Source: Vibrio variabilis (lineage in GTDB: Bacteria > Pseudomonadota > Gammaproteobacteria > Enterobacterales > Vibrionaceae). From it: a stretch of 43,745 bases of DNA. Made by a program: the position numbers and the translations under genes. Under the pieces are notes generated by a model. The model had not been told where the DNA came from, made no database searches, and saw nothing but the letters and a program-made list of their open reading frames with translations. The DNA lies in NCBI RefSeq assembly GCF_003263785.1, contig NZ_JYJK01000127.1:1-43745 (forward strand), written 5' to 3'. Positions 9,334 to 18,181 of the stretch are shown piece after piece (positions within the stretch are counted from its first letter, which is position 1; each line of letters begins with the position of its first letter).

Positions 9334-9396
9334 CGCCTATACTCCTTAGCTTTTCTCGGCTTACTCGCTTTAACGTTCGTGATAAGACGATTACGT

Positions 9397-10797
9397 CTAC
9401 ACTTTGTCGTTACCTTTCAGACCAATAGAGAACTTTTTCAGGTACTCGTTCGGCTTAGTACCGTCATAAACGATGTTGTCGATAAAATGAGTTTGTGGGG
9501 CGCGGAAGCCATCTTCATTTTTGAAGTCAGGGAAGTCTTTCGACGTTAGCACACCATCTTCTACCAAGGCTTCAGCCGCTTGTTGATAGATATCAGGGCG
9601 GTAAACTTCTTTAGCGATATCCATGTACCACTGGTCGTCTTGCGAGTCTGCAATCTGTCCCCAACGTCGCATCTGCGTTAGGTACCAAATCGCATCACTG
9701 TAGTATGGGTAAGTGGCGTTATGACGGAAGAACACGTTAAAGTCCGGCACATCACGCTTATCACCTTTCTCATACTCAAACGTACCGGTCATGCTGTTGG
9801 CGATAACCTCAGCATCAGCGCCAACGTAGGCACTTTTCGAGAGCATTTTCACGGCTTCTTGACGGTTAGCATTGTTGTTTTCATCCAACCAATGTGCGGC
9901 GCGGATAAGCGCTTTCACCACGCGGATATGCGTATTAGGGTTCTCTTCAGCCCAAGATTTCGACACACCAAACACTTTCTCAGGGTTGTTTTTCCAAATC
10001 TCGTAATCCGTAACGACAGGAACACCAATGCCCTTAAACACCGCTTGCTGGTTCCACGGTTCGCCCACGCAATAGCCTTCAATCGTGCCCGCTTCCATTG
10101 TGGCTGGCATTTGAGGCGGAGGGGTCACGCTAAGCAGAACGTCTGCGTCAACTTGGCCGCTGTTATCACCTGATTTTGGTGCGTAGTAACCTGGGTGAAT
10201 TCCGCCGGCTGCTAACCAGTAGCGCAGCTCATAGTTGTGGGTAGAAACTGGGAACACCATACCCATGTTGAACGGCTTACCCTCATCAAGATACCCTTCA
10301 ACTACAGGCTTTAGCGCATCTGCCTTGATTGGGTGAACGGGTTTACCATCAGCCTGCTTAGGAATATGCGGCTTCATCGCATCCCAAGTATTATTAGACA
10401 CAGTGATGGCGTTACCATTGAGATCCATGCTGAATGCGGTAATGACCTCTGCTTTAGTACCGATACCGATGGTCGCTCCTAGAGGCTGACCAGCCAGCAT
10501 ATGAGCGCCGTCCAGCTCACCATCGATGACGCGGTCTAGCAGTACTTTCCAGTTCGCTTGTGCTTCCAAGGTGACATAGAGACCTTCATCTTCGAAAAAG
10601 CCTTTTTCGTAAGCCACCGCCAGCGGTGCCATATCAGTCAGTTTGATAAAGCCAAACTTGAGCTCTTCAATTTCCGGCTCACCCAACTCAGCCCAAGCCG
10701 ATGTGCCAACCAGTAGCGTTGCCGTTGCAATCGTCGCGGTACTGACGCGGTGAAACGTCTTACCCACTTTGTTTGCTCGTTGCGTCCATTTGTTCAT
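9397..10797 (-). CDS. nrtA: Nitrate-binding protein of the ABC transporter
   Basis: Periplasmic binding protein of the NrtA/CmpA family, 466 residues. The N-terminus is a Sec signal peptide with cleavage expected after TSAWA (residue 36), so this is the exported ligand-binding subunit. It is not the cytoplasmic homologue NasS, which lacks a signal. Family segments include KFGFIKLTDMAPLAVAYEKG, GTIEGYCVGEPWNQQAV and FRHNATYPYYSDAIWYLTQM. It is the first gene of the nrtABC-nirBD operon and is preceded by a 317-nt leader/control region with a terminator and a candidate sigma-54 promoter. Confidence 0.93.
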   Translation of the reverse strand: MNKWTQRANKVGKTFHRVSTATIATATLLVGTSAWAELGEPEIEELKFGFIKLTDMAPLAVAYEKGFFEDEGLYVTLEAQANWKVLLDRVIDGELDGAHMLAGQPLGATIGIGTKAEVITAFSMDLNGNAITVSNNTWDAMKPHIPKQADGKPVHPIKADALKPVVEGYLDEGKPFNMGMVFPVSTHNYELRYWLAAGGIHPGYYAPKSGDNSGQVDADVLLSVTPPPQMPATMEAGTIEGYCVGEPWNQQAVFKGIGVPVVTDYEIWKNNPEKVFGVSKSWAEENPNTHIRVVKALIRAAHWLDENNNANRQEAVKMLSKSAYVGADAEVIANSMTGTFEYEKGDKRDVPDFNVFFRHNATYPYYSDAIWYLTQMRRWGQIADSQDDQWYMDIAKEVYRPDIYQQAAEALVEDGVLTSKDFPDFKNEDGFRAPQTHFIDNIVYDGTKPNEYLKKFSIGLKGNDKV

Positions 10798-10833
10798 AAC
10801 ACTTTCTCCGTGTGATGCTTAAAAATTTTTTCC

Positions 10834-10892
10834 AAAAAAAAGGCGCTACTGCCATGTATAAGCAATAGAGCCTATGTTTAAGCAGTAACGCC
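10834..10892 (-). terminator. Leader terminator (attenuator) of the nrtA operon
   Basis: On the minus strand GGCGTTACTGC (10882-10892) pairs with GCAGTAGCGCC (10842-10852) as an 11-bp stem with one G-U pair, followed by eight T (10834-10841). It lies 37 nt upstream of the nrtA ATG and downstream of the likely promoter, so it must be read through for expression. That is the expected target of ANTAR antitermination as shown for nasF leaders. The 29-nt loop contains a small inner ATAG/CTAT hairpin. I could not assign the paired hexaloop antiterminator hairpins with confidence. Confidence 0.82.
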
Positions 10893-10975
10893 GTCGCCAA
10901 CCTTTCTTTCACCGCCGTTGATGATTTCAGGAGCTGCCCACTTAGGGGCGGGGGTATTGTAGTTAGTATTGATAA

Positions 10976-10991
10976 TCCAATATGCGTGCCA
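10976..10991 (-). promoter_or_regulatory. Candidate sigma-54 promoter of nrtABC-nirBD
   Basis: Minus-strand TGGCACG-CATA-TTGGA matches the -24/-12 consensus TGGCACR-N4-TTGCW except for the last C. The GG elements are spaced correctly. Transcription would start near 10965, leaving a leader of about 168 nt containing the terminator at 10834-10892. Confidence 0.6.
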
Positions 10992-11064
10992 ACTTTTATT
11001 TATCTATAAAATCAATGATTTACATTAAAACAATCTCCATCCTGGCCATTTTTTGCTTCTCCAG

Positions 11065-11080
11065 TGTGCACCCTGCACCA
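11065..11080. promoter_or_regulatory. Candidate NtrC enhancer site upstream of nrtA
   Basis: TGTGCACCCTGCACCA resembles NtrC half sites (TGCACCA/TGGTGCA) and lies about 85 bp upstream of the candidate -24 element, a normal enhancer distance. The half-site arrangement is not the canonical dyad, so the call is tentative. Confidence 0.35.
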
Positions 11081-11114
11081 ATTGAATGAATTATCATTAA
11101 CCCCAAAGTAGTAG

Positions 11115-11687
11115 TTAGAGGTGGATAGATTCCAAAGTGTTGATCAGATTCTTTGCGACTTGAGCCAGCGATAAACTCGACTGCATGGCGGATTTGCGAA
11201 GCGCAGCAAATGCCGTCTGTTCATCAAGGTGGTGGTGCTTCATCAGCAGCCCTTTGGCCTTCTCGATGACTTTTCGCTCTTCAAGTTTTAGGTTCAGTGC
11301 TGCGATTTTTTGGTCATCTTGAATCGATTTCTCTCGCACTTGTCTAGCGTGAATTACCCAAGCACTAAGTTCAAATTGGGAATCATGAGGCAACAAAACG
11401 TAATCGTTGCTCACTGGTAAACGATTGATATCATTATTATTGAGCTGTTTAAGGATAACGAGAAGTGGCCGCTGTCGCTGCTTAGCGACCTCAATGATCA
11501 GCGACAGTTCAGCACAAGGTTGCTGCCAAGAAATGACAAGGGTCGCTGAGGGCTCTTTTTCGAGCATGGACTCCAGCTGAGACAGCTGGCAGCCCATAAT
11601 TCTATCAAAGTCTCTGGCAAGCCTAGCGCTTATATGCGCCTGCTCGGCGATTGAATCGCAACAAACTAAGACTGGTGTTTTTGGCAT
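11115..11687 (-). CDS. nasT: NasT-like ANTAR antiterminator for nitrate genes
   Basis: RNA-binding antiterminator of 190 residues. The C-terminal ANTAR domain (about 128-186) shows EERKVIEKAKGLLMKHHHLDEQTAFAAL in shortened form: ERKVIEKAKGLLM, then AFAALRKSAM and LAQVAKNLI. The N-terminal ~120 residues look like a degenerate response-regulator receiver and show no obvious phospho-acceptor Asp at the usual strand end (ATLVISWQQP). This architecture is NasT/AmiR, not enteric NasR, which has a nitrate-sensing NIT domain and is about 390 residues. NasT proteins are normally held by NasS, an NrtA-like sensor, and no nasS is in the window. It is the last gene of the nasA operon, 9 nt after the trpD2-like gene. 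Likely targets are the leader terminators at 10834 and 16321. Confidence 0.85.
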   Translation of the reverse strand: MPKTPVLVCCDSIAEQAHISARLARDFDRIMGCQLSQLESMLEKEPSATLVISWQQPCAELSLIIEVAKQRQRPLLVILKQLNNNDINRLPVSNDYVLLPHDSQFELSAWVIHARQVREKSIQDDQKIAALNLKLEERKVIEKAKGLLMKHHHLDEQTAFAALRKSAMQSSLSLAQVAKNLINTLESIHL

Positions 11688-11696
11688 ACGATTTCC

Positions 11697-12676
11697 CTAA
11701 CATAGTGTTCCTTCACTCGTTAGTCCATCGCAATATGTGTGCCAAAGTTGCTGAGCTTTGGTTTGTGCCTTATTCCAATCTGCCGACAAGGTAAACAGCG
11801 CCACCGTCATCGTACTAATTACTGCATTGGCCATCAGCTCTTGCTCATCTTCTGGTGTGCCCAGCGGACAAGAAATCTCACGTTGGGGGTCATGCTCTCT
11901 TCAATATAGCTCGAGTTCACCTTACCGTTTTCTGCCCACCAAATGGTTTGACTTACTTTGGGGTTATACTCGGTCTCGCCCGACTGACCTTTAAAAGAAA
12001 CGGTTCGCTGAGTTTGCTCCGTTGGTAGGTGCACTAAAGATTCCACTTTAGCGTGTAGCTCTTGAAAGCCTGGGTGGAAACTGCCGCGCAGTGCAAACGG
12101 CGCATTCGCTGGGTTTAAAGCGCGAGCGACGGTATTGACAGGCGTTCTTAGTCCGTAACGATGCTTCCAATCGAGCATGGTCTTAACTTGCGGCAGAAAA
12201 TTCTCTAGGGGTAAGTAAGTAATATTGAACTGCTCGAGCAACTGCTGCGCATCCGCAAGACTGTTTGCGGTGGTGATATTAAGCTGGTTTAAAAAGTCTC
12301 TCGCGTGCAGGCGGTTATGCATTTTATCCAAATCGCCATGGAGCAAGATTTTCACGCCGCTGTCCGCCAATATCTTAGCTGCAACTAAATGCCACGGTAA
12401 ACCTGACGTTTGGCCGGTGCGTTTTCCTGCATACAAGGGCCAATCGAGATCAGCAAAGCTCTCTGATGAAGATTTAAGCGCCTGTACAAAGCCAGCAATT
12501 TCCTCCGGCGTTTCATCTCTAACGCGAATAAGCATCATCAGCATGGCCATTTGGTCATCACCGACCTCGCCATTGATAAACGCGGCCATGACTTCACGTG
12601 CCTGAGTTTGCGTCAGCGGACCTCTACCTCGTGAACCACGACCCACCGTGCGAATACATTCTTGAATTAACGACAC
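11697..12676 (-). CDS. TrpD2/YbiB-like protein of nitrate operons (frameshift in sequence)
   Basis: Relative of anthranilate phosphoribosyltransferase of the TrpD2/YbiB class, often annotated glycosyl transferase family protein. The N-terminal helical part (REVMAAFINGEVGDDQMAMLMMLIRVRDETPEEIAGFVQAL) is TrpD-like, but the phosphoribosyl-binding glycine loop is replaced by GKRTGQTSGLPWH, so real TrpD activity is unlikely. YbiB is known to bind nucleic acids. The frame is broken at a run of five G on the plus strand (11885-11889). With one added base the frame continues PQREISCPLGTPEDEQELMANAVIS in conserved fashion and stops at 11697, giving 326 residues. It sits between cobA and nasT; its role in nitrate assimilation is unknown. 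Confidence 0.78.
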
Positions 12677-12729
12677 ATCTTCTCCTACTTAATGTGACTG
12701 TCCCGCCTAACCATCTAACATCGGTTACA

Positions 12730-13586
12730 TCAAGGCGCTGACACCAACCGCTCGTCTTGACTAACTTCTTTCGCTATATCAACAAGCTGCTGGCGAATCG
12801 ACACCACTTCACCAATGATCATCAACGCCGGGCTCAAGCCGCGAAGTTGCTCCGCGATTTGATTCAGTTGCGATAGCTCGAAAGTATATACTTCTTCTTC
12901 TGCGCTACAACCTTTGCCGATAATAGCAACAGGTGTTGAGGCACTCAGTCCAGCCTGTACTAAGCCACTCTGAATCTCGAGGCTTTTCTCAAGCCCCATA
13001 TAACAAACTAACGTTTGCCCTTGAGCAATCAGCGATGACCACGCAGGCAGTGCGCCAGATACGACATTGCCAGTGACAAAGGTAACACTGCGCGCCACTT
13101 TACGATGAGTCAACGGGATAAGCGCGCTTGAAGAGCAGCCCAGTGCGGCAGTAATGCCTGGAATGACTTCAAACTCAATGTTTGCCGCTTTTAGCGCCAG
13201 TGCTTCTTCGCCGCCACGGCCAAATACAAAAGGGTCACCGCCTTTTAACCTTACTGCTCGATACCCTTTCCGGCCACAATCTTTAAGGATTTCGTTGATT
13301 GAATCTTGATTCAGACTTGGCATACCACAGCGTTTACCTACATAGAATCGTAACGTGCTGCTGGGAATCAAATCCAAGATCGGCTGACTGACTAAACGAT
13401 CATAAACCACAATATCCGCCTGAGTTATCCGCTTGTGGGCAGCCATAGTTAGCAAATCTGGATCGCCCGGACCCGCCCGACAATAGAGACAAAGCCATTT
13501 TCAGAAAGATAAGGCAGCTCATCAATAAAGCCGACATCTTGCTGCTGGTGCAAACGGTATGCGTGCTCATTCCTTTGAGTATTCAT
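12730..13586 (-). CDS. cobA: Uroporphyrinogen-III C-methyltransferase (frameshift in sequence)
   Basis: S-adenosylmethionine-dependent methyltransferase that makes precorrin-2 from uroporphyrinogen III, the first step to siroheme for NirB. From the ATG at 13586 (AGGAG upstream) the frame reads MNTQRNEHAYRLHQQ... ENGFVSIVG and then slips at the C run near 13476-13478. Restoring one base gives GAGPGDPDLLTMAAHKR, the invariant SAM-binding segment. Further family motifs are VRLKGGDPFVFGRGGEE and PLTHRKVARSVTFVTG. The corrected length is 285 residues, including a roughly 35-residue N-terminal extension compared with minimal CobA. It lies 28 nt after nasA. Confidence 0.88.
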
Positions 13587-13614
13587 CCTACAACTCCTAG
13601 AGTAACTGAACTTA

Positions 13615-16291
13615 CTATTTAACTATCACATCGATATGCTGAGCGTGCTGAAAGTGCTGATTGGCGAGCTTTTCCACCTCCGGTAGACAAGAGCCGCAAT
13701 TGCTGCCGCATTTGAGCTGACTTTGAAGCTGAGCGACACTGGTATGGTTTTGAGTTTGAATCGCATCAATGATCTGTTTTTCAGTCACTCTAAAACAGCT
13801 ACAAACCAGCTTACTTGTGGTTCCCGTTTGGGTCGCCTTTAGAAGTTTTGAGAGTGAAAAAGGCTGCCCCAACAGCTGAGAAAGCTGCTCGACATCAGCA
13901 TCAAAGGTCTTATTTTCGACTTGAACAATACTTTTAACCGTCAGCGCGGCGTCATCAGCACAGCTTAGCGTTACCCAGCCGTGCTCGGTATCCATCACCA
14001 ATAGCTTGCCTTTAAGGGCAGCGCCTGTTGCCTGGTTCCAAGTGTGCTTCTCTAATGGCACCTGTGTCGCATAGCGCCATAAACGCCCACCAGCGCCGCC
14101 AGTGTCAGTCACTTGCATCGAGCGAAGTCCGCCAGATCACGTAGCTTGTCACCACCCTCGCCTAAGGCAACCATATAGCTGCCAATGCTAAATGGCGCGA
14201 CGCGAACCAACGTCGATTTAAACGCCGGCTGACCCGAAATAGGGTCAACCACGGATTTTGTTACCTGGTTAACACCACTGCCGGCACCAAATTCACCTGC
14301 CCAATGCATCGACAAATACACACTGTGCATACTTAAACCTTCGTCTGCTTTAATACGAGCGACCACATTACCGCTGTAACCAGGCAGTGTTAGTTCAGCA
14401 AGTTGCTCCGTTTTAAGCTCTGCTCTTTCAATGGAGATTGGGTTGAGGTAAAGCGTAGGCTCGACCTCCTTTTGAGTAAGCGAAGGAACGTAGCCTGTGC
14501 GCGTCATGGTATGCCACTGATCGCGGTCACGCCCGGTATTAAGAATGAATTCTTGATGTCCGCGCGGCGTCTCAAGCTCAATGCTCTCGGGAACAATCAA
14601 ATTGGCGCGCCCAGAAGGTGTCGCAAAAACGCCGTTGGCAAATGGTCTCTCACCGCCAAGCGGCCACTGTATCGGTTGCCATTGCTGATAATCGCTTTCA
14701 GTCATTGTACTTAGCTGGCTTAAATCGAATAACTGAGGCGAATGTTTGTTAATACCTGACAACTCAACGTGTTCTTTGAAAATCTCGTACTCACTGTGAT
14801 ACCCAAACCCGTCGGGAACATCCATTAGGCGGCACAAAGCCTGACCTACTTTAGAGATCGCCCACCAATCTGGCCTGCTTTCACCGCGCATAGGTAAGAA
14901 TGCTCGCTGGCGAGACATCATGCGCTCAGAGTTGGTCACCATACCCTGCTTCTCACCCCATCCTGCAGCGGGTAGCAAGATATCTGCATACTGAGCAATA
15001 TCAGAATCAGCACAGATATCCGACACTATCACCAACTTACAGCGCTTGAGTGCTCGTTTGATTTTCTGACTTTGCGGCAGTGATACAACTGGATTGGTCG
15101 CCATGATCCAAACCGCTTTCACTTCACCGCGTTCAATCGCATCAAACAGATCCACTGCTTTCAAGCCCGGTTTAGTTGCCATATTTGGCGCCTGCCAAAT
15201 AGACTTAACCTGCTCTATCGACTCAGTATCAAAGCCACGATGGGCAGCCAATTGATTCGCCAGTCCACCGACCTCTCGTCCCCCATGGCGTTGGGCTGAC
15301 CAGTAATCGAGAATGGGCCACATCCTTCACGACCGATTTTACCCGTTAGCAAGTGAGCATTAATAATGGCATTGCCTTTATCAGTGCCATTCTCAGCCTG
15401 ATTCACTCCCTGGCAATAGAGCGTAATCACGCGCTGCTTGGTCGCGAACCAATGATAGAACTGTTTAAGGCGAGTTTTGTCGACTTGAGTTTGCTCTGCC
15501 ACAGCATCAAGAGAGCAAGAGGGTTGTTTTAGCGCTCTCATCAGCGCATCCGCGCCTTGCGTGTGCTCATCGATATACTTTGTATCAAACTGCTTGGTGT
15601 CATCGCAATATCGCGCCAACCCCATAAACAGTGCCACATCGCTGTCACTCACAAGAGGCAGGTGGAGATCCGCTTGTTCTGCAGTCATGGTTTTACGAGG
15701 GTCGATCACCACCAGCTTTAAGTTTGGATTTGATTCTCTTGCCTGTTGAATTCGTCGGAAGACAATGGGATGTGTCCAAGCCATATTAGAGCCCACCAAC
15801 ACAATCATCTCCGCCAACTCAAGGTCTTGATAATTCACGGGGACGACATCCTCGCCAAATGCACGAACGTGAGACGCGACCGCAGACGACATACAAAGTC
15901 GAGAGTTGGTATCAATGTTGGCGCTGCCAATAAAGCCTTTCATAAGCTTGTTGGCAACATAGTAATCTTCTGTCAGCAGTTGTCCCGATACATACATAGA
16001 CAGCGCGTCACTGCCATGTTGCTGTTTGATGTCATAAAACCGCTCTGCGATAGTATCAATCGCTTCTTGCCACGACGCCTGTTTACCGTTGATTTTTGGA
16101 TACAACAACCTTGCAGGCCCCGTATGGCTTTGATCTAAAGATGAACCTTTAACACAAAGCGCGCCCATGTTTGCTGGATGCGAAAGATCGCCACTCGTTG
16201 ATGCTTGATTCGGGGTGCTGACACACTTGGCCACTAAGCCGCAGCCGACACCACAATAAGGACAGGTTGTTTTGACACTTCTCGGCTTCAT
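13615..16291 (-). CDS. nasA: Assimilatory nitrate reductase catalytic subunit (two frameshifts in sequence)
   Basis: Molybdopterin enzyme reducing nitrate to nitrite in the cytoplasm. The N-terminal [4Fe-4S] motif is CPYCGVGCGL, then come the molybdopterin oxidoreductase domain, the dinucleotide-binding domain, and a C-terminal BFD-like [2Fe-2S] domain (CSCFRVTEKQI... CGSNCGSC), as in Klebsiella NasA. Break 1 is at five C (15280-15284): one extra base restores SITGQPNAMGGREVGGLANQ. Break 2 is at 14105-14125, where one frame ends LADFARCK and the next continues MQVTDTGGAGGRLWRYA. That tail is part of NasA in homologues, though no homopolymer marks the site. The joined product is 892 residues. 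No NasB flavoprotein is present, so the electron donor is unclear. Confidence 0.88.
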
Positions 16292-16320
16292 AGCTTCTCC
16301 TTGAGCCCGGCGACATCGAT

Positions 16321-16360
16321 AAAAAAGGCGCCTCTTCTTATTTCAAGAAGAGGCGCCTTT
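16321..16360 (-). terminator. Leader terminator (attenuator) of the nasA operon
   Basis: Perfect 16-bp stem AAAGGCGCCTCTTCTT / AAGAAGAGGCGCCTTT with a 5-nt loop (16324-16360), ending in a TTTTTT tract, 30 nt upstream of the nasA ATG on the coding strand. It lies between the candidate sigma-54 promoter and the gene, so nasA needs read-through. This parallels the nrtA leader. A second perfect hairpin, TGTCTTGT/ACAAGACA with loop GCAGA, precedes it in the leader at about 16395-16417. Confidence 0.85.
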
Positions 16361-16435
16361 GCCATTGACGAGTTAGTTATTGTTCACGGTCATCTGTCTT
16401 GTTCTGCACAAGACACAGCCTTTGTGAAAAGAGGG

Positions 16436-16451
16436 AGCAAGAATGATTCCA
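16436..16451 (-). promoter_or_regulatory. Candidate sigma-54 promoter of the nasA operon
   Basis: Minus-strand TGGAATC-ATTC-TTGCT keeps the essential GG at -24 and GC at -12 at correct spacing; the middle of the -24 block differs from consensus. The start would be near 16425, giving a leader of about 134 nt with two hairpins. Confidence 0.6.
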
Positions 16452-16503
16452 ATAATGATAATTTTAATTATCAATAACTTACGAGTGCAGACGTGCTTTT
16501 CGA

Positions 16504-16520
16504 TGCACTATTTTGGTGAG
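16504..16520. promoter_or_regulatory. NtrC-like enhancer site upstream of nasA
   Basis: TGCACTATTTTGGTGAG matches the NtrC consensus TGCACYA-N3-TGGTGCA except for the last two bases. It lies about 55-70 bp upstream of the candidate sigma-54 promoter. A further half-site pair (GTGCAGACGTGC) follows at 16485-16496. Confidence 0.55.
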
Positions 16521-16636
16521 ACGCACAAATAATGGGCGCTCATTGCTCAATTTTTAGGTAACCACCAGTAATGTACTTCCTTTACCCTATCTTGAGCGCT
16601 AAACTCTAGCCTCACTCACAAAATTAGCATTCAACT

Positions 16637-17439
16637 ATGACAGCTTCAAAAATCAAATTCATCGCAACCGACATGGATGGAACCCTGTTAGACGAGCAAG
16701 GCCAGCTTCCTGCGCAGTTTCCTGCGTTATTTCAAAGGCTCAAGTCTCAAGGCATTCTGTTTGCTGCGGCGTCTGGTCGTCAATACTATAGCTTGCGTGA
16801 TACTTTTGCAGACTACCAAGAGAGATGCTGTTTATCGCTGAAAATGGCACTATGGTCATGCATCAGGACAAAGAGCTGTATAGCTGTACGCTTGATTCAG
16901 CTTCCGTGCCTGACATCATTCGCCAAGCCCGTACGATCTCCGGTGCGTTTATTGTGCTATGTGGTAAGAAAGGTGCTTACATCGAAACGCAAGATCCAAA
17001 GGCACTGGCAGAAATCAATAAGTACTACCACCGCTGCCAATATGTTGACGATTTGCTGAGCGTAGAAGACGAATTTATTAAAGTTGCTCTGCTTCACTTT
17101 GATGGCTCTGAAGCTCACATCGATCCGGTGATCCGCCCTGCATTTGGTAAAGATTTTCAAGTCGTGGTTAGTGCTAAGATTTGGCTTGATGTCATGAACA
17201 AAGTCGCCTCAAAAGGTGCGGCCATTCGCCACCTACAGCAAACCATGAACTTTAGTTTTGAGCAGACCATGAGTTTTGGTGACTACTTTAACGACGTAGA
17301 GATGTTGAAGGAGAGTTATTACTCTTACGCGATGGACAATGCCCACCCAGGTGTTAAAGAGCTTGCTCGCTTCTCGGCACCAAGTAATTCCGAAGCTGGA
17401 GTGATCACAGCAGTCAATGCATTTCTCGATGCCGAATAA
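16637..17439 (+). CDS. Cof/YbiV-type HAD phosphatase (frameshift in sequence)
   Basis: HAD-superfamily hydrolase of the Cof type, which dephosphorylates sugar phosphates or similar small metabolites. Motif I is DMDGTLLDEQG near residue 12, motif II is AAASGRQ near 47, and motif IV is SFGDYFNDVEML near 213. The frame slips near 16818: the first frame ends ...DTFADYQERCC, while one added A gives DTFADYQREMLFIAENGTMV, conserved in the family. The corrected length is 267 residues, normal for YbiV. It is a stand-alone gene, divergent from nasA and convergent with moaE, ending at a strong palindromic terminator. Confidence 0.85.
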
Positions 17440-17450
17440 CCGAACAAAGT

Positions 17451-17480
17451 AACAAGAGCATGCCTAGGCATGCTCTTGTT
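17451..17480. terminator. Bidirectional terminator between HAD gene and moaE
   Basis: A perfect 30-bp palindrome (15 bp each arm, centre GCCTAGGC) separates the convergent genes. TTGTTATTTCT follows on the plus strand and TTGTTACTTTGTT on the minus strand. It overlaps the last bases of moaE. Confidence 0.85.
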
Positions 17481-17934
17481 ATTTCTGCCAGCGCTCTGCG
17501 GCCTGTGCGTCAGACTCACGCGACTCAACCCATCGAGTTGATTCTGTGGTGCGCTCTTTCTTCCAAAATGGCGCCTTGGTTTTCAAGTAATCCATAATGA
17601 ATTCACACGCTTCAAACGCCGCACCGCGGTGGGCACTGGACACACCGACAAACACGATTTGATCACCTGCATCCAGATCGCCGACACGGTGTATGACACG
17701 AATACCGTTCAGCATCCATCTCATTTCCGCTTCGTCGCAGATTTTCTCTAACGCGCGTTCCGTCATCCCCGGATAGTGCTCAAGCGACATGCCTTGCACA
17801 TCGTCGCCCAAGTTTATATCACGTACTTTGCCCGTAAACGTCACTATCGCGCCAGATGCGCTGCCCTCAGCCAGAGCTTCATACTCTGTACCTACCGAAA
17901 AGTCTTGCTGCTGAACCGATACACGAATCGTCAT
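17479..17934 (-). CDS. moaE: Molybdopterin synthase catalytic subunit
   Basis: Large subunit of molybdopterin synthase, which transfers sulfur from the MoaD thiocarboxylate to precursor Z. I start it at MTIRVSVQQQDFSVG (ATG 17934), one base after the moaD stop and 151 residues long, matching the family; a longer open frame from 18006 overlaps moaD and is not used. Conserved parts are GAIVTFTGKVRD, LEHYPGMTE, VGVSSAHRGAAFEACEF and the catalytic lysine region KTKAPFWKKE. It is the last gene of moaABCDE. Confidence 0.94.
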   Translation of the reverse strand: MTIRVSVQQQDFSVGTEYEALAEGSASGAIVTFTGKVRDINLGDDVQGMSLEHYPGMTERALEKICDEAEMRWMLNGIRVIHRVGDLDAGDQIVFVGVSSAHRGAAFEACEFIMDYLKTKAPFWKKERTTESTRWVESRESDAQAAERWQK

Positions 17935-17935
17935 A

Positions 17936-18181
17936 TCAACCCCCAGTAACAGGAGGGAAAAAGGCCACTTCATCACCGTCACTGACGGTCGCCGTGAGCG
18001 GTACAATGTCCTGGTTCACAGCAGCTAATAACTTACCAGAATCAAGAGCCAAGTCCCACTTGCCCTCTTGCTTTGCTAAGTGAGCTCGGATAGCTTCGAC
18101 CGTGTCAAAACTGGCCTCAAGTTCAAGCGCGTCGATACCAACCAGTTCGCGAGTTTGCGCAAAAAACAGTACTTTAATCAT
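17936..18181 (-). CDS. moaD: Molybdopterin synthase sulfur carrier subunit
   Basis: Ubiquitin-fold sulfur carrier of 81 residues. The C-terminal PPVTGG ends in the essential Gly-Gly that is adenylated by MoeB and carries the thiocarboxylate. The N-terminus MIKVLFFAQTRELVG is typical. Its ATG overlaps the moaC stop as ATGA, and moaE begins one base after its own stop, so translation of C, D and E is coupled. Confidence 0.94.
   Translation of the reverse strand: MIKVLFFAQTRELVGIDALELEASFDTVEAIRAHLAKQEGKWDLALDSGKLLAAVNQDIVPLTATVSDGDEVAFFPPVTGG

Noticed and set aside
10921..10970. Defined ANTAR double-hairpin antiterminator in the nrtA leader
   Set aside because: A GCCC/GGGC stem with a 6-nt loop exists, but the loop lacks the A1/G4 pattern expected for ANTAR targets, so I did not annotate it.
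16637..17059. Two separate HAD genes (16637-17059 and 16825-17439)
   Set aside because: Motif I and motif IV fall in different halves; one added base near 16818 makes a single protein of normal length.
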